DNA of 64,000 bases from Chryseobacterium angstadtii (GTDB taxonomy: Bacteria; Bacteroidota; Bacteroidia; Flavobacteriales; Weeksellaceae): NCBI RefSeq assembly GCF_001045465.1, contig NZ_LFND01000003.1, forward strand, positions 620,001-684,000, read 5' to 3'. The notes under the pieces were generated by a model. It searched no databases. It had not been told where the DNA came from and worked only from the letters and a program-made list of their open reading frames with translations. Both the position numbers and the translations under genes were made by a program. Shown piece after piece: positions 61,716-64,000 of the stretch. Numbering within the stretch: position 1 is the first letter of the stretch; each line of letters starts with the position of its first letter.

Positions 61716-62355
61716 ATGATGTATATCAGTATGTTATGTGTTTTGAAACTTAATTTAAAGCCTTTATTTGTTTACAAAAAATTAATGTGTTTTTATAAAA
61801 TTATTGATATATTTATTGTCTTATCTTTAAAAAAATATAAAATTGACAACCGTTTGAATGCTTCTATATTGGACTTGATAAAACAAAAAATAAGAAATGC
61901 GATGCATAGCAACCGGTTTTTGGGTTACTTTTAAACGTCAGATTTTGATAGATGAAGAAAATATTATGTTAAGAAAACTTATTCTTCGTCATGAAATTTG
62001 AGCTGTAAATTTCTGTCACATGGCAGCTTTTATGACATCCATTCGAAAATTTTGTCACAAGTCCATGAAATACTGACAGCTCGTAAACACTTACTGTCAG
62101 GTTTTTTAGGAAAAATATTTTTAATCGGTTTGAATTTTTTGTAACAGATGCTTTTGTAAAAATGAAATTTGATGACCTGGGAAAATTTCAATTCAGCCGG
62201 ATTGTTTCTTGCTTATAAATGAATAGGTTAGGATTGGAAAATTGTGAAAATTGAGAACTGATTTTCGGTTAAAAAATTAAGATCATAAAGATGAAAATAA
62301 TGGTTTTCGGACAATAACGAATGCCTTTTCCTTACTTTTGTAGAAAACAAGCCGT
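61716..62355. other. Upstream region of the SMR gene: no supported gene
   Basis: Very AT-rich. A 72-codon plus-strand frame at 61716-61934 looks like chance. At 62073-62107 ACTGACAG pairs with CTGTCAG(T) and a T-run follows, so a short plus-strand transcript may end there. Motifs like TGTCACA (62014, 62053) recur nearby. A TACTTTTG -7 box at 62333-62340 serves the SMR gene. Confidence 0.45.
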
Positions 62356-62691
62356 ATGGGACGTAGTTATATCTTTCTTGCTTTAGCCATTATATTTGAA
62401 ATTATTGCTACTACTTTTCTGAAAAAGTCTGAAGAATTTTCAAAATTCTGGCCTTCTGTAGTGACCGTAATAGGATATGCCGCCGCATTTTATTTTCTGA
62501 GCATTACACTACGGCAGATCCCTGTGGGAATCACTTATGCCATATGGTCCGGGGTAGGGATTATTTTTATAACACTGATTGGAGTGGTTGCATTTAAACA
62601 GGTCCCGGATCTGCCGGCAATCATAGGAATTGCATTAATCGTAGTCGGGGTGATTGTTATTAATGTGTTTTCAAAAATGGGAACGCATTGA
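62356..62691 (+). CDS. Small multidrug resistance (SMR) efflux protein
   Basis: 111 residues, four membrane helices, full SMR length. Key residues: Glu in the first helix (LALAIIFEIIATTFLKKSEEFSKF, equivalent to EmrE E14), the conserved W in AIWSGVGIIFITLIG, and the fourth helix IGIALIVVGVIVINVF. The protein acts as a dimer in the inner membrane, exporting cationic lipophilic compounds (quaternary ammonium, guanidinium) against protons. Subtype (Qac, Gdx, SugE) is not certain; YAIWSGVG suits the EmrE/Qac group. Confidence 0.92.
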   Translation: MGRSYIFLALAIIFEIIATTFLKKSEEFSKFWPSVVTVIGYAAAFYFLSITLRQIPVGITYAIWSGVGIIFITLIGVVAFKQVPDLPAIIGIALIVVGVIVINVFSKMGTH

Positions 62692-62771
62692 TTTTTTTGA
62701 TTAAATGCGAGGATAATTGAATGAATTGATTTCTCAATATACAATGAACATACACTAAAATAATTAAGATA

Positions 62772-63839
62772 ATGGAAAAACATATATTTTTCACGTCTCT
62801 TTTAGCGGCTTTCTTAGGTTTTTATTATTGCCCAGAGAGAAGTATGGATTTTTCTCAAAATTTAGATAATACATCATCTGAATTAGCTTTAAATCAAGAA
62901 AAGTATTCATTTAGTGTACTACAGTTCAATATATGGCAGGAAGGAACTCAGGTTTCCGGAGGATATGATGCGATTGTTAATGAAATAGCGGCTCGCGAAC
63001 CGGATTTTGTGACGTTATCAGAGGTTAGGAACTATAACAATACTTCTTTTGATGAGCGTATTGTAGCCTCTTTGAAAGCCAAAGGAAAAACGTATTATGC
63101 ATCTAAAGGAGATGATAACGGGGTTCTGAGTAAATACCCTGTTAAAGATTATTCAAGCTTTAGTAATGGCACTTATCATCGCCTTATCGCAGAAATCAGG
63201 CCGGGGCAGGAAATTGCTGTTTATTCCGGTCATCTGGATTATACTCATTATGCAGTATACTATCCAAGAGGGTATGATCCTGTCACTTCAAAGCCGTTAT
63301 CAGCACCTGTAACGGATCTGGGGAAAATCGCTCAGATGAATAGTCAATCTCAAAGGCCACAACAGATTAAAGATTTTATAGAGCGTTCAAAGGAAGATAT
63401 TCAAAAAGGCCGAATCGTCATCTTAGGAGGGGATTTTAACGAAGCTTCTCATCTTGACTGGACAGAAGCGGTCAAAAATAAATATGATCATAATGGTGTT
63501 GTTATGCCCTGGAGTTCGACTCTGTCTCTTGACAAAGCAGGCTTTAAGGACAGTTACAGGGTGATGTATCCTAATGAGGCAGATTATCCCGGGTTTACAT
63601 GGGTAGCACAGAAGCCGTGGGCACCAAAGGCTGATGAACGGGATAGAATTGACTATATATTTTATTATGATAATGGAAAAATAAAGGTAGATGATAGTTA
63701 TATTGTAGGACCTAAAGAAACCATTGTTAAGAATATATCCACTCCGGAAACTTCAAAAGATAAATTCTCTCTTCCCACAGGAATCTGGCCTTCGGATCAT
63801 AAAGCCGTTTGGAGTACTTTTACCGTACGGAGTAAATAA
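62772..63839 (+). CDS. Endonuclease/exonuclease/phosphatase (EEP) family protein, exported
   Basis: 355 residues. The N-terminus (MEKHIFFTSLLAAFLGFYY) is a signal or anchor. EEP fold: QFNIWQEGTQVSGG, Glu in TLSEVRNYN, His in YSGHLDYTHYAVYYPRGYD, Asp/Asn in LGGDFNEASHLDW, and Asp/His in WPSDHKAVWSTF. The insertion YYPRGYDPVTSKPL and FTWVAQKPWAPKADERDRIDYIF recall secreted phosphodiesterases of the sphingomyelinase or exonuclease type. Its substrate (nucleic acid, phospholipid or inositol phosphate) is not visible. It starts 80 bp after the SMR gene. Confidence 0.87.
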   Translation: MEKHIFFTSLLAAFLGFYYCPERSMDFSQNLDNTSSELALNQEKYSFSVLQFNIWQEGTQVSGGYDAIVNEIAAREPDFVTLSEVRNYNNTSFDERIVASLKAKGKTYYASKGDDNGVLSKYPVKDYSSFSNGTYHRLIAEIRPGQEIAVYSGHLDYTHYAVYYPRGYDPVTSKPLSAPVTDLGKIAQMNSQSQRPQQIKDFIERSKEDIQKGRIVILGGDFNEASHLDWTEAVKNKYDHNGVVMPWSSTLSLDKAGFKDSYRVMYPNEADYPGFTWVAQKPWAPKADERDRIDYIFYYDNGKIKVDDSYIVGPKETIVKNISTPETSKDKFSLPTGIWPSDHKAVWSTFTVRSK

Positions 63840-63846
63840 TTGGATG

Positions 63847-64000
63847 CTAAAGCTTTTGTCCTTTAAACCGGATGACAGAACCAGTTCCGTTATGAAACAA
63901 GCCTTCACTGAGTTCTATTTCTTTTTCTTCCAGTTCTATTATGCTGTAATTAGAAAAATCTGCTCTGATTTCATCAATAGAAAATAAGGAGTCTATATCT
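63847..64000 (-). CDS. 3' part of a class I SAM-dependent methyltransferase
   Basis: The frame enters the window from the right and stops at 63847-63849. The 50 readable residues ([20 protein letters not shown], then [30 protein letters not shown]) match the C-terminal beta-hairpin of tellurite-resistance/ubiquinone-type class I methyltransferases, which end EGxxHxGxxSVIRFxGxK. The AdoMet site itself is outside the window, so the assignment is by C-terminal similarity only. Convergent with the EEP gene. Confidence 0.55.
   Translation of the reverse strand, partial: DIDSLFSIDEIRADFSNYSIIELEEKEIELSEGLFHNGTGSVIRFKGQKL

Noticed and set aside
61716..61934. 72-codon plus-strand reading frame in the gap before the SMR gene
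   Set aside because: Very AT-rich, Lys/Ile/Leu composition expected by chance, no leader signals, and no family features.
62032..62110. Possible second sRNA around the ACTGACAG hairpin
   Set aside because: Hairpin and T-run are present but no promoter box could be placed, so only a note in the gap entry is made.

Overview
The window reads as a chromosomal segment of a Bacteroidota bacterium, family Weeksellaceae, most likely Chryseobacterium or a close relative (inferred from gene content; no rRNA is present). The signs are AT-rich DNA, Bacteroidota-type promoters (-33 TTTG/TTG, -7 TAnnTTTG), type IX secretion sorting domains, a subclass A2 class A beta-lactamase like those of Chryseobacterium, a monomeric isocitrate dehydrogenase, a long-form urocanate hydratase, and many short intergenic repeats. 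I saw no tRNA, rRNA, CRISPR array, insertion sequence or prophage.

Layout. 1-8 kb: end of a META-domain lipoprotein, then mostly minus-strand genes (3-hydroxybutyryl-CoA dehydrogenase, beta-lactamase, Gfo/Idh/MocA oxidoreductase), divergent pcm, a composite repeat block in the order A-B-A-C-A-B-A, a 2-hydroxyacid dehydrogenase and an S41 peptidase. 8-20 kb: a 1399-residue surface protein with repeats and a type B T9SS domain, urocanase, a TPR protein, two tandem paralogues with a Cys motif and a TonB-plug-like C-terminus that share a promoter architecture, an exported thiol peroxidase and a GapN-like dehydrogenase. 20-25.5 kb: two paralogous ECF sigma factor/membrane protein pairs flank a secreted M4 metallopeptidase; three copies of GTAACA-N17-CTAACT precede the peptidase, the second sigma gene and a gene-free stretch that ends in a terminator (candidate sRNA). 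25.5-37 kb: S41 lipoprotein, MBL-fold hydrolases, an AraC regulator with matching direct repeats before itself and an aldo-keto reductase, isocitrate dehydrogenase and two secreted proteins.

37-49.5 kb is a long plus-strand accumulation of small-domain genes: six VOC/glyoxalase-fold proteins, five SRPBCC/AHSA1 proteins (one broken by an in-frame stop), two DinB proteins, an alpha/beta hydrolase, an RNAP alpha-CTD-like protein, DUF763, a Crp/Fnr regulator and DoxX. Several are tandem duplicates. 49.5-57.6 kb: S9 peptidase, a third sigma factor with two small membrane-associated proteins, a J-domain protein, an overlooked 50-residue Cys-rich protein and glycine decarboxylase gcvP. 57.6-64 kb: two tiny lipoproteins flanking a HEPN-like protein, a PLP-homeostasis protein overlapping an AAA ATPase, a 1.27-kb gap with a possible tiny-ORF/structured-RNA transcript, an SMR efflux protein, an EEP-family enzyme and the end of a methyltransferase.

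Best candidates for something undescribed are (i) the sigma/peptidase/sRNA regulon, (ii) the 27-codon gene whose transcript would carry a three-way-junction fold between its own promoter and terminator, (iii) the VOC/SRPBCC/DinB island, (iv) the paired Cys-motif/plug-like proteins, and (v) heptanucleotide-period arrays recurring in unrelated gaps. All functions are read from sequence by eye; no database search was run.
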